Below, one piece after another: positions 1-10,656 of a stretch of 64,000 bases of DNA. Position 1 is the first letter of the stretch, and every line of letters starts with the position of its first letter. The notes under the pieces were generated by a model. That model searched no databases and was not told where the DNA came from. It was given only the letters and a program-made list of their open reading frames with translations. Both the position numbers and the translations under genes were made by a program. The stretch comes from Streptomyces roseirectus. Lineage in GTDB: Bacteria; Actinomycetota; Actinomycetes; Streptomycetales; Streptomycetaceae. The DNA lies in contig NZ_CP060828.1 in the NCBI RefSeq assembly GCF_014489635.1, positions 4,006,001-4,070,000 of the forward strand. Direction: 5' to 3'.

Positions 1-1479
1 GAACAGCGGCACGGTGTCCTCGTCGGCGGCGGCCGCGCGCCGGGCCCAGTTCGTGCCGTAGCCGCCGGCCGTGCCGTACCCGGCGGTCGAACCGAGGCGA
101 TGGTGCCCGCTCTCGGCAAGGGACCCGGCGCCGGGACGGCCGGAGGGCGCGGCGAAGGACGCGGCCGAGGACCCGCCGGACGGCCGCAGCGCCGCACGCA
201 GCCCGACGACCGACACGGCCGCGATCAGCGTCATCCCGAGCAGCACCGCCCACCCCGCGCCCGCGATCCCGGCGGTCCCGAAGAGGACGGCGGCACCGCC
301 GAGCACCAGCGTGCACATGGCCCCCTGGAGCGCGGCCAGCAACCCCGTGCGCCCCTGGACCCGTAGTACCCCGATGTACAGCTCGACCACGACCCGGGGC
401 AGGGCCCCCAGCGCGAGCAGCCGCAGCACCGTCGTCCCGTGCGCGGCGTAGTCCTCGTCGAACGGCGTGAGGATCTGCGGCGCGAACGCCACCAGCACGA
501 GCACCACCGGCACGAGGAGCAGCGTCATCCGGCGCAGCGCGCCCCGGACGCCGTCGGCGAGGTGGCGGGGGTCGTGGGAGGCGTGGGCGGTGAGGGAGGA
601 GGCCATGTTGATGGCCATGAACTCCATCGTGCCGCCGACGGTGTACGCGACGTAGAAGTAGCCGTTCTCCGCCGCGCTGAAGCGCACCGCGACCATCACC
701 GGCAGCAGGTTGATCATCGCGAGGCTGAACAGCGCGCCCAGCGAGTCGCCCGCGAGGAAGCGGCCCATCTCGCGCAGCCGGGGCGGCTCCACGTGCCGGT
801 CGGCGGCCTCCTGGCGCGGGATCAGCCGGCGGAAGATCAGCCAGCCGAGCGGGAGCGTCGACAGGGCGATGGCGGCGGCCCAGGAGACGAAGATGCCGAG
901 CACCGGCAGGACGGCCGCGAACACGGCGAGCAGGATCAGCTTGCCGAGGGAGAACACCGCGTTGCCGACGGGCACCCACAGGGCCTTGCGCAGGCCCGTC
1001 AGGACGCCGTCCTGGAGGGTCAGCAGCGCCCACGCCACGCACGCGACGACGAACGCGGCGCCCGCCGCCGGCGTCCCCAGGGGCGCGTACGAGGCGCCCC
1101 ACAGGTCGAGGGTGAGCAGGAACACGAACGCGGCGATCGCCACGACGACCGAGCTGGCCGCGTACGCGCGCCACACCAGCGAGCCCGTCGCCCGTCCCGC
1201 GCGCGGGACGAACCGGACGACGGCGCCGATCATCGTCGTCGCGGTGATGCTGGCGAGCAGGCGCATCGCGGCGATGGCGGCGGAGCCCTGGCCGACGGCC
1301 TCCTCGGAGTAGTAGCGGGCGGCGACGAGCCAGAAGCCGAGCCCCAGGACGGCGGAGACGCCGGTGCTGAGCATCAGGAAGTAGGCGTTCCTGAAGAGGG
1401 AGTCGGGGCCCCCGCGCGCGGGCGCGCCGTCCGGCTCCTCCCGCGCGGGGACCGTCGTCCGCTCCTGCGTCTCCGTCAC
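1..1479 (-). CDS. Wzx/MATE-like polysaccharide flippase, C-terminus cut by the window edge
   Basis: Reading leftwards from a GTG, 493 codons remain open to the window edge, so the C-terminus is missing. The product has about 12 hydrophobic segments typical of oligosaccharide flippases (MVF/MOP superfamily), beginning after a short charged N-terminus with FRNAYFLMLSTGVSAVLGL. The last visible part is hydrophilic and glycine/tyrosine-rich, probably a cytoplasmic tail. The GTG overlaps the TGA of the upstream aminotransferase gene as GTGA, so the two are translationally coupled. The likely role is moving a lipid-linked saccharide across the membrane; the substrate cannot be read from the sequence. 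Confidence 0.85.
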   Translation of the reverse strand, partial: MTETQERTTVPAREEPDGAPARGGPDSLFRNAYFLMLSTGVSAVLGLGFWLVAARYYSEEAVGQGSAAIAAMRLLASITATTMIGAVVRFVPRAGRATGSLVWRAYAASSVVVAIAAFVFLLTLDLWGASYAPLGTPAAGAAFVVACVAWALLTLQDGVLTGLRKALWVPVGNAVFSLGKLILLAVFAAVLPVLGIFVSWAAAIALSTLPLGWLIFRRLIPRQEAADRHVEPPRLREMGRFLAGDSLGALFSLAMINLLPVMVAVRFSAAENGYFYVAYTVGGTMEFMAINMASSLTAHASHDPRHLADGVRGALRRMTLLLVPVVLVLVAFAPQILTPFDEDYAAHGTTVLRLLALGALPRVVVELYIGVLRVQGRTGLLAALQGAMCTLVLGGAAVLFGTAGIAGAGWAVLLGMTLIAAVSVVGLRAALRPSGGSSAASFAAPSGRPGAGSLAESGHHRLGSTAGYGTAGGYGTNWARRAAAADEDTVPLF

Positions 1480-2801
1480 GGCCGGCCGCCTCCAGGGGGG
1501 TCGCCCGCCGGTCGTACGCCCGCGTCCTTGAGGACGTCGATCACCGCACGCGCGCGTAGCGGGTCGACCGGCAGAGCGTGCCGGGCGAACCAGCGCGCGC
1601 CGGACGGGTCCGGGGAGACGTCGGTGAACTCGGCGCCCGCGTAGTCGTCCAGCGGCGGGTCGTACAGGTAGCCGACGACGATCCCCCGGCGCGCCAGCGC
1701 CTCCCGGGCGGCGTCCCGGTCCCCGACGAACAGGGGGACCCGGAAGAGGGGCTGCGGCGGGCCGTCACAGGCGCGTGCCCAGGGCGTCGCGAGCAGGAGT
1801 TCGGTGCCCGCGCGGCAGGCCGTCAGGACGTCGTCCAGGCGGTCCAGCCTGCGGGCCACGCGCGCGAGGCGGCGGGTTCCGGCGCGCAGGCGGTAGTCGT
1901 GCATGTCGACGCGGACCCAGGGGTCGTGGGCGGTGAGGCCGAGGGGGGCGCGTGCGAGGTCGGCCGGGCGCAGCGGCATCCGGATGCCCTCGCGCTCCAT
2001 GCGCCCGAGCAGCCGCAACGTCGCCCAGGCGGCCCGGCGCAGGCCCAGCGCGCGGACGGCGGCCTCCGCGTACGGCCGTACGGTGTACGCCAGTTCGGCC
2101 GTGAGCCGCACGGGAAGCAGCAGGTCCTCGCGGGCCTTCTCCAGGGCGTCGCGCAGTCCCGGGTCGGCGCACGCCAGGAAGCCGCCCGCCTTCGCGCCGA
2201 CGTGCTTGGACAGGCTGAACACGGACGCGTCCCCCCACGCGCCGACCGGCCTGCCGCCGGCCTCGCTGCCGATCGCGTGCGCGCCGTCCTCGAACAGCGG
2301 GACGCCCAGCGCGTCGCACTTCGCGCGCAGGCGCGCGGTGTCCTCCGGGTTGCCGTACAGGTTCGTCGTCAGGACGGCGGACAGGGTGCGCCAGGTGGCC
2401 TCCGGGACGGCGTCCACGTCGATCGACGCGTCCAGCGGGCGCAGGGGGGCCTGGACGGGCCTCAGGCCCGCCGCGAGCAGCACGAAGAAGATCACGTCGT
2501 CGTTGACCGGCGACATCAGGACCCGTCCGCCGGGCGGGCACCAGTGGCGCAGCGCCACGTACAGCCCGAACCGGCACGACGGGACGTACACGCATTCCCT
2601 GCCGAGTCTGCCGCGCATCGTCGCTTCCAGCTCCGCGAGCCGGTCCCGTGCTCCGGGCCCGCCCAGCCGTACGCCACTTCGCGCCGCCCCCCGGCCCTCC
2701 CCCTCGACCATCCGCCCCCCCCAGTCGCGCCGACCGAGAGCCCCCTCCCCGAGGCCCTCCAGCACCCGCCCAGAGTCTCCCCGTTCGCACCGCTCCGTCA
2801 A
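1476..2801 (-). CDS. DegT/DnrJ/EryC1/StrS-family PLP aminotransferase
   Basis: A fold-type I PLP enzyme of the sugar-aminotransferase family. Visible landmarks are the substrate-site segment VPSCRFGLYVALRHW, the TTNLYGNP and FEDGAHAIGS motifs (the Asp that binds the pyridine nitrogen), and FSLSKHVGAKAGG with the candidate Schiff-base lysine. The start is uncertain. A TTG at 2801 has a very good Shine-Dalgarno (GGGGAGG, 5 nt spacing) and gives 441 residues, adding a plausible EGALGRRDWGGR segment. The first strong ATG is at 2711 (411 residues). The longer open frame reaching 3107 looks non-coding. With the coupled flippase gene this suggests biosynthesis of an aminosugar-containing surface glycan. 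Confidence 0.82.
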   Translation of the reverse strand: MTERCERGDSGRVLEGLGEGALGRRDWGGRMVEGEGRGAARSGVRLGGPGARDRLAELEATMRGRLGRECVYVPSCRFGLYVALRHWCPPGGRVLMSPVNDDVIFFVLLAAGLRPVQAPLRPLDASIDVDAVPEATWRTLSAVLTTNLYGNPEDTARLRAKCDALGVPLFEDGAHAIGSEAGGRPVGAWGDASVFSLSKHVGAKAGGFLACADPGLRDALEKAREDLLLPVRLTAELAYTVRPYAEAAVRALGLRRAAWATLRLLGRMEREGIRMPLRPADLARAPLGLTAHDPWVRVDMHDYRLRAGTRRLARVARRLDRLDDVLTACRAGTELLLATPWARACDGPPQPLFRVPLFVGDRDAAREALARRGIVVGYLYDPPLDDYAGAEFTDVSPDPSGARWFARHALPVDPLRARAVIDVLKDAGVRPAGDPPGGGRP

Positions 2802-3510
2802 GATTGCCTCCCCACCTGTGGATAACTTCCCGTATCCCACCGAAAGCACCGTGGTGCACCGAGTGGGGGTGTGTGGGCTGTACGGGTGCGGGGTGCGGGT
2901 CGGGGGCGTCGGGGAGCGGGGCCGGCGGGCGTCCGCGAGGGCGGCGGGCGTCCGCGCAGAGGAGCGGCGGTATACGGGCGAGCCGTGCGCTCTGTCGACG
3001 AGGTCCCGCGCGAGACCAGTTCCCGCGCGGGCGCGCCACAAGAAACCGGCGCCGGGCCTTCGCGACGTCCCACGCGCGGGCCTGCGGCACCGAGCGCACC
3101 ACATCACGGCACCCCACCACGCGGTGCACGCACCGGCCTCCCTGACGGCGCTTCAGCCTCCCGCGCGGGTGCCCGCGCCGATCTGTACACGGCCCTACGC
3201 CGTCCTGCTGCCACCTACCGCAACAGCGGGCCGACACCCCTCCGCCCCGTACTCCGCACCCCAGCACCCGCGCAGAGTCCCCTCCCGCCGCGCTCCGGCA
3301 CCCTCACCGCCCCACCCTCCGGCCCACCCCAAGTGGCAAGGCCCCCAAAGGGCTGACGGCCCCCGCCCGCGCCGCCATACTTGCGGGCGAGGAGTGTGAC
3401 GCCGGCCGGACGGCCCGTCGCACCGGAGGTTCAGCGCATCGCAGGTCGGAACGTCGGCCGGTCGTACTCGTACTCGTCCTGTCGCCCGAGCGGAATCCGG
3501 AAATCGTGGG
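2802..3510. other. 709-bp non-coding stretch
   Basis: No credible gene is seen on either strand; the frames are Pro/Arg/Ala-rich shadows. It should hold the promoters of the minus-strand DegT-flippase pair and the plus-strand M56 gene. It contains one perfect DnaA-box nonamer close to the DegT start and, near 3342-3355, a short hairpin-prone GGCCCCCAAAGGGCT-like stretch. Confidence 0.6.
2817..2825 (-). promoter_or_regulatory. Perfect DnaA-box nonamer TTATCCACA
   Basis: The plus strand reads TGTGGATAA, an exact match on the minus strand to the consensus DnaA box. It lies 16 bp upstream of the TTG proposed for the DegT gene, inside its leader. Whether DnaA binds here is not known. Confidence 0.4.
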
Positions 3511-4449
3511 ATGACCATCTGTCTGCTTCTGCTGAGTGCCGTCGGGCTGACGGCCGCTGTGCCGGTGCCGCGCGCGCTGACGCGGGCGCGGTGGCCGGAG
3601 CGGGAGCCGGTGGTGGGGCTGTGGGTGTGGCAGTGCCTGGTGGCGACGGTGCTGCTGTGCTGCGTCACGGCGTTGACGCTGGGCGTGGCGGCCGTCTTCC
3701 ACACCGTCCGTACGCAGTTGTTCGCGCCCGCGCCCCGGGAGGTGACGGAGGCGTACGACCTGTCGGCCGCGCCCGTGTGGGCGGTCGTCCTGACGCTGCT
3801 GCTGGCGTGCGGGGCCGCCTGGACGACGGCGATGCTCGGGCGCGAGCTGGTCGAGGCGCGCCGCCGCCGGTTCCGTGACCGCGCACTGCTGCGGGAGCGC
3901 GCCCCGGACCTGCCGGCCGGCCTCCCCGAGGCGCGCGGCCCGCTGCTGGTCCTGGAGGACGAGTACCCGGACGCCTGGTGGCTCCCCGGCAGCCCGCCGC
4001 AGCTCATCGTCACCACCGGCGCGCTGAACCGGCTGACGGCCCACCAGCTCGACGCCGTCCTCACCCACGAGCGCGGCCACGCGCGCGCCCACCACGACTG
4101 GCTGCTGCACCTCTCGACGGCCCTGGCGACCGGCTTCCCGCGCGTCCCCCTGTTCGCCCACTTCTGCGACCAGACCCACCGCCTGGTCGAACTCGCCGCC
4201 GACGACACGGCCTCCCGGCGCTGCGGCCACCTCACCACGGCCCTCGCGCTGATCGAGCTGAACCAGCACCGGGGCGTCCTGTCCTGCGCCTCCAGCCACC
4301 GCCTCCTCGGCGAGCGCGTAGACCGCCTCCTCCAGCCGCCCCCGCGCCTCCTGCGCAGACACCGCGCCCTGACGACGACAGTGGCGGCGTTGATCCCCCT
4401 GCTACCGCTCCTGATCACGTTCGCACCGGGACTGTCGGCACTGGCGTAG
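3511..4449 (+). CDS. M56-family (BlaR1-like) membrane metallopeptidase
   Basis: A 312-residue integral membrane protein with hydrophobic segments near residues 2-20, 36-62 and 88-112, then a soluble zinc-protease domain with the HExxH motif HERGH in LDAVLTHERGHARAHHD (about residues 185-201), the downstream acidic motif HRLVELAADDTA, and a C-terminal hydrophobic helix. This is the peptidase part of BlaR1/MecR1 without a penicillin-sensor domain, as is common for actinobacterial M56 proteins. Many homologues sit beside a BlaI-type repressor, but none is next to it here. The ATG has no strong ribosome-binding site. Confidence 0.85.
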   Translation: MTICLLLLSAVGLTAAVPVPRALTRARWPEREPVVGLWVWQCLVATVLLCCVTALTLGVAAVFHTVRTQLFAPAPREVTEAYDLSAAPVWAVVLTLLLACGAAWTTAMLGRELVEARRRRFRDRALLRERAPDLPAGLPEARGPLLVLEDEYPDAWWLPGSPPQLIVTTGALNRLTAHQLDAVLTHERGHARAHHDWLLHLSTALATGFPRVPLFAHFCDQTHRLVELAADDTASRRCGHLTTALALIELNQHRGVLSCASSHRLLGERVDRLLQPPPRLLRRHRALTTTVAALIPLLPLLITFAPGLSALA

Positions 4450-4917
4450 CCGACGGGCCGCCGGCGAAGCCCACACGTCCGACGGAGCACCGGCACTACC
4501 GGCGAGACGCCGACGAAGCTGCCAGCGATCTCCGGCGAGCTGCGGAAGCGCCCCTGAACGCCGCCACCCACACTCCCCGCCCCGGCGACACCCCGGCCTC
4601 ACCCCCGAAGCCCACCGCCAACGGCCCGCCCCTCCCCAGACCGCCCCCCCCCGCTCAGCGTGCGCCCATTGCCCCGAACCGCCCGCACCCAGCGGCACCG
4701 AGAGCGGCGCTGGAGCGACCGGCACGCGGCACCCCCGCAAGACCCGGCCCCAGCCCCGCCCGGCGCCCAGGGCCAGCCCCCCCTCGCCGAGCTCGACCCC
4801 GACCCCGACCCCGAGCCGGATCCACATCCGAATCCGAGCCCAAACCCGAGCCGCGCCCCACGCGGGGACCCCGCCGCCACCCCGACCAGTCCCCGCCGCC
4901 CCTACCCCTCACATCCC
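4450..4917. other. 468-bp intergenic stretch between convergent genes, low complexity
   Basis: Lies between the convergent M56 and recQ genes. The composition is C-rich with degenerate hexanucleotide repeats and no gene is supported. Much of it may be untranslated 3' sequence. Confidence 0.55.
4795..4852. repeat. Degenerate GACCCC hexanucleotide repeat
   Basis: Three exact copies of GACCCC (4795-4812) run into diverged copies of the CCGAnCC type (4813-4852). It is intergenic and was probably made by slippage. Confidence 0.6.
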
Positions 4918-6981
<2,064 letters not shown>

Positions 6982-7064
6982 CACGCCGATCCCACCCGTC
7001 GTCCCTCGAACCACTTGCCTCCACGTGCCCTCCACGATAGGCCCCCGCACCGACACCCACAGAG

Positions 7065-7073
7065 TTATCCACA
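7065..7073 (+). promoter_or_regulatory. Perfect DnaA-box nonamer TTATCCACA
   Basis: Exact consensus DnaA box 84 bp upstream of the recQ start. It is the second such 9-mer in an intergenic position in this window. Confidence 0.4.
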
Positions 7074-7379
7074 GCCCACCCGAAGAACCCCCCGCCCTCC
7101 TCCCCGAACCAGCCCGAACGACAGCGGCACGCGCCCCGCGACTCGGCAGGTCAGCCGACCGCTGTGCCGAGCCACCGGCTCCCCCGCCAGTAGGCCCCCA
7201 CCCACCACACCCGCGCGCCCGCGTATGGCATCCCGCCCAGCGGTGCGGCCCTGCACTCCCACACCCGCGTCAGTGAACCCCCTCCACAAAAACCCGCGAC
7301 CCCATACCGACCCCCTCAGCCCACCCCACTCCCCTTCGCGCGACCACGCACCCACCCCCGCCCTCACCCCCAACGCCAA

Positions 7380-7404
7380 CGGCCCGGCGCCCCCGAAAGG
7401 GCCG
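7380..7404 (-). terminator. Putative terminator hairpin of the nuo operon
   Basis: CGGCCC and GGGCCG arms enclose a 13-nt loop, beginning 30 nt after the nuoN stop in the direction of transcription. There is no T-tract, as often in actinobacteria. Confidence 0.45.
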
Positions 7405-7433
7405 CCAGGCCGTCGTCCACACGCGCCCGGACC

Positions 7434-9083
7434 TCAGCGCACGAACACCCCCGCCTGCCCCGCGAGATCGAGGAAGTACTGCGGCGCGACACCGAGGACC
7501 AGCGTCACAGCCACCCCCACCCCGATCGCGGCCATGGTCAGCGGAGAGGGAACGGCGACCGTCGGCCCCTCGGGCCGGGGCTCGCTGAAGAACATCAGGA
7601 CGATGACCCGGATGTAGAAGAACGCGGCGATGGCGGAGGAGATGACACCGACCACGACGAGCGGCGCCGCACCCCCTTCCGCGGCGGCCTTGAAGACGGC
7701 GAACTTGCCCGCGAACCCGGAGGTCAGCGGGATACCGGCGAAGGCGAGGAGGAACACCGCGAAGACGGCGGCGACGAGCGGGGAGCGCCGCCCGAGGCCG
7801 GCCCACTTGGAGAGGTGCGTGGCCTCACCGCCCGCGTCGCGCACCAGCGTGACGACGGCGAAGGCGCCGATCGTCACGAAGGAGTACGCGGCGAGGTAGA
7901 AGAGGACCGAGGAGACCCCGTCCGGCGTGGCCGCGATGACGCCCGCGAGGATGAACCCGGCGTGCGCGATGGACGAGTACGCGAGGAGCCGCTTGATGTC
8001 GGTCTGGGTGATCGCGACGATCGCCCCGCCCAGCATGGTGACGATGACGACGCCCCACATGACGGGCCGCCAGTCCCAGCGCAGCCCCGGCAGGACGACG
8101 TACAGGACACGCAGCAGCGCCCCGAACGCGGCGACCTTGGTCGCGGCGGCCATGAACCCGGTGACCGGCGTGGGCGCGCCCTGGTAGACGTCCGGCGTCC
8201 ACATGTGGAACGGCACGGCGCCGACCTTGAACAGCAGGCCCATCACGAGGAGCGCGGCGCCGATGAGGAGCAGCGCGTCGTTGCCCATGGTGTCGGCGAG
8301 CGCGGGGTCGACGGACGTGACGGTGCCGTCGACGACCCGGGCGATCGTCCCGTAGGACACCGAACCGGCGTACCCGTACAGCAGCGCGATGCCGAACAGG
8401 GTGAACGCGGAGGCGAACGCGCCGAGCAGGAAGTACTTGACGGCGGCCTCCTGCGACATGAGCCGCTTGCGGCGGGCCAGCGCGCACAGCAGGTACAGCG
8501 GGAGGGAGAAGACCTCCAGGGCGATGAAGAGCGTCAGGAGGTCGTTGGCGGCCGGGAAGACCAGCATCCCGGCGACCGCGAAGAGCAGCAGCGGGAAGAC
8601 CTCGGTGGTGGTGAACCCGGCCTTGACGGCGGCCTGTTCGCCCTCGCTGCCGGGTACGGCGGAGCCCTGCGCGGCGAAGGAGTCGACCCGGTTGCCGTGC
8701 GCCTCGGGGTCGAGGCGCCGTTCGGCGAAGGTGAACAGGCCGACCAGCGCGGCGAGCAGGATGACGCCCTGGAGGAAGAGGGCCGGTCCGTCGACGGCGA
8801 TCGCGCCCATGGCGACGATCCCCGCGCGCGTGGTGCCGTACCCCTTCGCCGCGAGGGCGACGACGGCCGCGAACGCGGCGCACAGGGCGACGACGGAGAC
8901 GAACACCTGGGCGTGGTAGCGGGACTTCCGAGGCACGAACGCCTCGACGAGGATCCCGACGATCGCCGCGCCCACGACGATCAGGGTGGGCGACAATTGC
9001 CCGTATTCGATCTTCGGCGTGTCGATCTTCGAGATCGGATCGGCCGCCGTTGTCCACAGGCTGTGGACGACAGTTGCGCTCAC
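7434..9083 (-). CDS. nuoN: NADH-quinone oxidoreductase subunit N
   Basis: A proton-pumping antiporter-like membrane subunit of complex I, 549 residues. The proton_antipo_M domain is visible with the conserved lysine region LLFKVGAVPFHMWTPDVYQGAP and ALLRVLY, followed by further helices. An insertion with a charged stretch lies around residues 130-165 (RRLDPEAHGNRVDSF). The start is GTG, overlapping the nuoM stop as GTGA. It is the last gene of the operon. Confidence 0.97.
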   Translation of the reverse strand: MSATVVHSLWTTAADPISKIDTPKIEYGQLSPTLIVVGAAIVGILVEAFVPRKSRYHAQVFVSVVALCAAFAAVVALAAKGYGTTRAGIVAMGAIAVDGPALFLQGVILLAALVGLFTFAERRLDPEAHGNRVDSFAAQGSAVPGSEGEQAAVKAGFTTTEVFPLLLFAVAGMLVFPAANDLLTLFIALEVFSLPLYLLCALARRKRLMSQEAAVKYFLLGAFASAFTLFGIALLYGYAGSVSYGTIARVVDGTVTSVDPALADTMGNDALLLIGAALLVMGLLFKVGAVPFHMWTPDVYQGAPTPVTGFMAAATKVAAFGALLRVLYVVLPGLRWDWRPVMWGVVIVTMLGGAIVAITQTDIKRLLAYSSIAHAGFILAGVIAATPDGVSSVLFYLAAYSFVTIGAFAVVTLVRDAGGEATHLSKWAGLGRRSPLVAAVFAVFLLAFAGIPLTSGFAGKFAVFKAAAEGGAAPLVVVGVISSAIAAFFYIRVIVLMFFSEPRPEGPTVAVPSPLTMAAIGVGVAVTLVLGVAPQYFLDLAGQAGVFVR

Positions 9084-10651
9084 CTGGCCGCCTCCACCTC
9101 GGGCTGGGGGTCCTTCTTGTCCACGTCGGACAGGGTCTGCTTGACCGCCGGGTTCACGACGTCCGTGATCGGCTTGGGATAGACGCCCAGGACGACCAGC
9201 AGGACGATCAGCGGCGTCACCACCGCGATCTCCCGGATCCTCAGGTCGGGCATCGACGCGACCTCGGGCTTCACCGGGCCGGTCATCGTCCGCTGGTAGA
9301 GGACGAGGGTGTAGAGCGCGGCGAGCACGATGCCGAAGGTGGCGATGATCCCGACGACCGGGTAGCGCGCGAACGCGCCGACCAGGACGAGGAATTCACT
9401 CACGAAGGGCGCGAGGCCCGGCAGCGACAGGGTGGCGAGGCCGCCGATCAGGAACGTCCCGGCGAGCACCGGGGCGACCTTCTGGACGCCGCCGTAGTCG
9501 GCGATGAGCCGCGAGCCGCGCCGGGAGATCAGGAAGCCGGCGACGAGCATCAGGGCGGCCGTCGAGATGCCGTGGTTGACCATGTAGAGCGTCGCGCCGG
9601 ACTGGCCCTGGCTGGTCATCGCGAAGATGCCGAGCACGATGAACCCGAAGTGCGAGATCGACGCGTAGGCGACCAGCCGCTTGATGTCGCGCTGCCCGAC
9701 GGCGAGCAGGGCGCCGTAGATGATGCTGATCAGGGCGAGCACGAGAATGACCGGAGTCGCCCACTTCGACGCCTCCGGGAAGAGTTGCAGACAAAAACGG
9801 AGCATCGCGAACGTGCCGACCTTGTCGACGACGGCCGTGATGAGCACCGCGACCGGGGCCGTGGCCTCGCCCATCGCGTTCGGCAGCCAGGTGTGCAGCG
9901 GCCACAGCGGGGCCTTCACCGCGAACGCGAAGAAGAACCCGAGGAACAGCCACCGCTCGGTGTTGGTCGCCATGTCGAGCGAGCCGTCCGCGCGCGCCTG
10001 CGCGATCTCCTGGAGGCTGAAGTTGCCCGCGACCACGTACAGGCCGATCACGGCGGCCAGCATGATCAGGCCGCCGACCAGGTTGTAGAGCAGGAACTTG
10101 ACGGCGGCGTACGACCGTTGGGTGGACGCCGCCTCCTCGCCGTGCTCGTGCGCGCGGTCCCCGAAGCCCCCGATGAGGAAGTACATCGGGATGAGCATGG
10201 CCTCGAAGAAGATGTAGAACAGGAAGACGTCGGTGGCCTCGAACGAGATGATCACCATCGCCTCGACGGCCAGGATCAGCGCGAAGAAGCCCTGGGTGGG
10301 CCGCCAGCGCCGGCTGCCGGTCTCCAGCGGGTCGGCGTCGTTCCAGCCGGCCAGGATGATGAACGGGATGAGCAGCGCGGTCAGCGCGATGAGCGCCACC
10401 GCGATGCCGTCGACGCCCAGTTCGTACCGGACCCCGAACTCCTTGATCCAGGAGTGGGACTCGGTGAGCTGGTAGCGGTCGCCGTCGGGGTCGAAGCGGA
10501 CCAGGATCGCGATCGCGAGGGCGAGCGTGCCGAGCGAGACCAGGAGCGCGAGCGACTTCGCCGCGTTCCGTCGCGCGGCCGGTACGGCGGCCGTGGCGAT
10601 CGCCCCGGCGGCCGGGAGCACCGCCGTCGCTGTCAGCAGGGGAAAGGACAT
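9080..10651 (-). CDS. nuoM: NADH-quinone oxidoreductase subunit M
   Basis: A 523-residue antiporter-like proton-pumping subunit. Landmarks are EAMLIPMYFLIG with the conserved TM5-type glutamate, FFFAFAVKAPLWPLHTWLPNAM with the conserved lysine and the proton_antipo_M signature, and AYASISHFGFIVLGIF. The ATG is 5 nt after the nuoL stop. The reading frame stays open far upstream through nuoL and nuoK, but this is only frame openness in high-GC DNA; the protein similarity begins at MSFPLLTATAVLPAAG. Confidence 0.97.
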   Translation of the reverse strand: MSFPLLTATAVLPAAGAIATAAVPAARRNAAKSLALLVSLGTLALAIAILVRFDPDGDRYQLTESHSWIKEFGVRYELGVDGIAVALIALTALLIPFIILAGWNDADPLETGSRRWRPTQGFFALILAVEAMVIISFEATDVFLFYIFFEAMLIPMYFLIGGFGDRAHEHGEEAASTQRSYAAVKFLLYNLVGGLIMLAAVIGLYVVAGNFSLQEIAQARADGSLDMATNTERWLFLGFFFAFAVKAPLWPLHTWLPNAMGEATAPVAVLITAVVDKVGTFAMLRFCLQLFPEASKWATPVILVLALISIIYGALLAVGQRDIKRLVAYASISHFGFIVLGIFAMTSQGQSGATLYMVNHGISTAALMLVAGFLISRRGSRLIADYGGVQKVAPVLAGTFLIGGLATLSLPGLAPFVSEFLVLVGAFARYPVVGIIATFGIVLAALYTLVLYQRTMTGPVKPEVASMPDLRIREIAVVTPLIVLLVVLGVYPKPITDVVNPAVKQTLSDVDKKDPQPEVEAAR

Positions 10652-10656
10652 CGGTA

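Larger units (their letters stand above)
6982..7433. other. 452-bp intergenic region between nuoN and recQ
   Basis: Both flanking genes are on the minus strand. The region holds the recQ promoter, a perfect DnaA-box nonamer and a hairpin just after nuoN. The C-rich middle has no supported gene. Confidence 0.55.

Noticed and set aside
439..1644. 401-residue plus-strand open frame
   Set aside because: It is antisense to the flippase gene, with His/Arg/Glu-rich low-complexity translation.
9050..9058. TTGTCCACA inside nuoN as a functional DnaA box
   Set aside because: It encodes part of the NuoN N-terminus, so coding constraint is enough to explain it.
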